From Pseudomonadota bacterium (GTDB taxonomy: Bacteria; Pseudomonadota; Alphaproteobacteria; Reyranellales; Reyranellaceae): a stretch of DNA of 5,912 nucleotides. The stretch lies in the NCBI GenBank assembly GCA_023436825.1, contig JAEZHS010000297.1:1-5912 (forward strand). Reading direction: 5' to 3'. A program made the position numbers and the translations under genes. This document shows positions 5,045 through 5,912 of the stretch, piece by piece; positions within the stretch are counted from its first letter, which is position 1, and each line of letters opens with the position of its first letter. Under the pieces are notes generated by a model. That model ran no database searches. It was given only the letters and a program-made list of their open reading frames with translations, and was not told the DNA's origin.

Positions 5045-5912
5045 ATGGCGTCCAATCGCAATTTGCTGGTGCTGCCTGGCGACGGCATCGGCCCCGAAGT
5101 CATGAACGAAGTGCGCAAGATCATCGCCTGGATGGGCAAGAAGCGCGCGGTCGGCTTCGACATCAAGGAAGACGTGGTCGGCGGCGCCGCCCTCGACAAG
5201 CACGGCGTGCCGCTCTCCGACGACGCCATGAGGACGGCGCTCGAGGCCGACGCCGTGCTGTTCGGCTCGGTCGGCGGACCGAAGTGGGACAATGTCGAGT
5301 TCAACAAGAAGCCCGAGCGCGGCCTGCTGCGCCTGCGCAAGGAGATGGATCTCTTCGCCAACCTGCGCCCGGCCAAGGTGTTCGACGCGCTGATCGATGC
5401 GAGCTCGCTCAAGCCCGAGATCGTCAAGGGCCTCGACATCATGATCATCCGCGAACTGACGAGCGGCGTCTATTTCGGCGAGCCGCGCGGCCGGCACACC
5501 AACGCACAAGGCGAGGTCGAGGCGTTCGATACGCAGCGCTACACGGCGGGCGAGATCCGCCGCGTTTGCGCCGTCGCCTTCGAGCTGGCGCGCAAGCGCA
5601 AGAACAAGGTGATGTCGTCGGAGAAGGCCAACGTCATGCACACCGGCGTGCTGTGGCGCGAGGAGGCAGCCAAGCTGCACAAGGAAAAGTACGCCGATGT
5701 GAAGCTCGAGCACATGTATGCCGATGCGCTGGCCATGCAGCTGCTGCGCGCGCCGAGCCAGTTCGACGTCATCGTCACCGACAACCTGTTCGGCGACATC
5801 CTGTCCGACGTCGCCTCGATGCTGACCGGCTCGCTCGGCATGCTGCCCTCCGCCTCGCTCGGCGCCGAGGATCCGGCGACCGGCAAGCGCAAGGCGCTCT
5901 ACGAGCCGGTGC
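5045..5912 (+). CDS. leuB: 3-isopropylmalate dehydrogenase (3' end cut off by window)
   Basis: LeuB oxidises and decarboxylates 3-isopropylmalate with NAD+ to 2-ketoisocaproate, the step after LeuCD. The visible 289 residues begin [15 protein letters not shown] (6-20). They contain the substrate-binding arginines R98 (LLRLRKE), R108 (NLRP) and R136 ([14 protein letters not shown]), with Y143. K194 lies in [11 protein letters not shown], and the metal-binding aspartates are D227, D251 and D255 ([12 protein letters not shown]). The spacing of 24 and 4 between these aspartates equals that of Thermus LeuB (217, 241, 245). The reading frame is open to the right edge, where about 75-85 residues, including the conserved HGSAPDIAG region, should follow. 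ATG 5045 is preceded by the purine-rich AGAAAGAAGG (5033-5042). The 48-base gap to leuD has no clear terminator, so the two are likely co-transcribed. Confidence 0.96.
   Translation, partial: MASNRNLLVLPGDGIGPEVMNEVRKIIAWMGKKRAVGFDIKEDVVGGAALDKHGVPLSDDAMRTALEADAVLFGSVGGPKWDNVEFNKKPERGLLRLRKEMDLFANLRPAKVFDALIDASSLKPEIVKGLDIMIIRELTSGVYFGEPRGRHTNAQGEVEAFDTQRYTAGEIRRVCAVAFELARKRKNKVMSSEKANVMHTGVLWREEAAKLHKEKYADVKLEHMYADALAMQLLRAPSQFDVIVTDNLFGDILSDVASMLTGSLGMLPSASLGAEDPATGKRKALYEPV

Overview
This window looks like a stretch of chromosome from a high-GC alphaproteobacterium. The evidence is the gene order rimM-trmD-rplS running straight into leuC, the very alphaproteobacterial LeuD/LeuB sequences, and a long charged tail on ribosomal protein L19. 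The family cannot be fixed from the sequence alone; a Rhodospirillales/Hyphomicrobiales-type organism is a guess. All eight genes lie on the + strand and no RNA gene, mobile element or CRISPR array is visible.

Layout. Bases 1-1751 hold the ribosome-maturation block: rimM (5' end cut off by the window), trmD and rplS, separated by only 7-16 bases. leuC follows rplS after 6 bases, with its ribosome binding site inside the last codons of rplS, so leucine biosynthesis is probably co-transcribed with the ribosomal block. Bases 3230-4324 hold two tandem, related, small membrane proteins of the RDD family that separate leuC from leuD. A candidate sigma-70 promoter lies just after the second RDD gene. 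leuD and leuB follow, and leuB runs off the right end after 289 codons.

How the genes work together. LeuC and LeuD are the two subunits of isopropylmalate isomerase and LeuB is the next enzyme, 3-isopropylmalate dehydrogenase. RimM, TrmD and L19 serve 30S maturation, tRNA G37 methylation and the 50S subunit. The RDD proteins have no assignable substrate.

Most unusual points. (1) The leuD start that matches the family and has a ribosome binding site is followed at once by an in-frame TAA (ATG-TAA at 4382-4387), while the conserved N-terminal residues continue in frame behind it. (2) leuC carries an N-terminal extension with eight consecutive prolines, and both RDD proteins also begin with 4-5 prolines. 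All three lie downstream of trmD, whose product modifies tRNA-Pro. (3) The RDD pair interrupts leuC and leuD, and its two members share a PPPPVW-D/S-x-RP head. I see no sign of a defence system or another wholly new multi-gene system.
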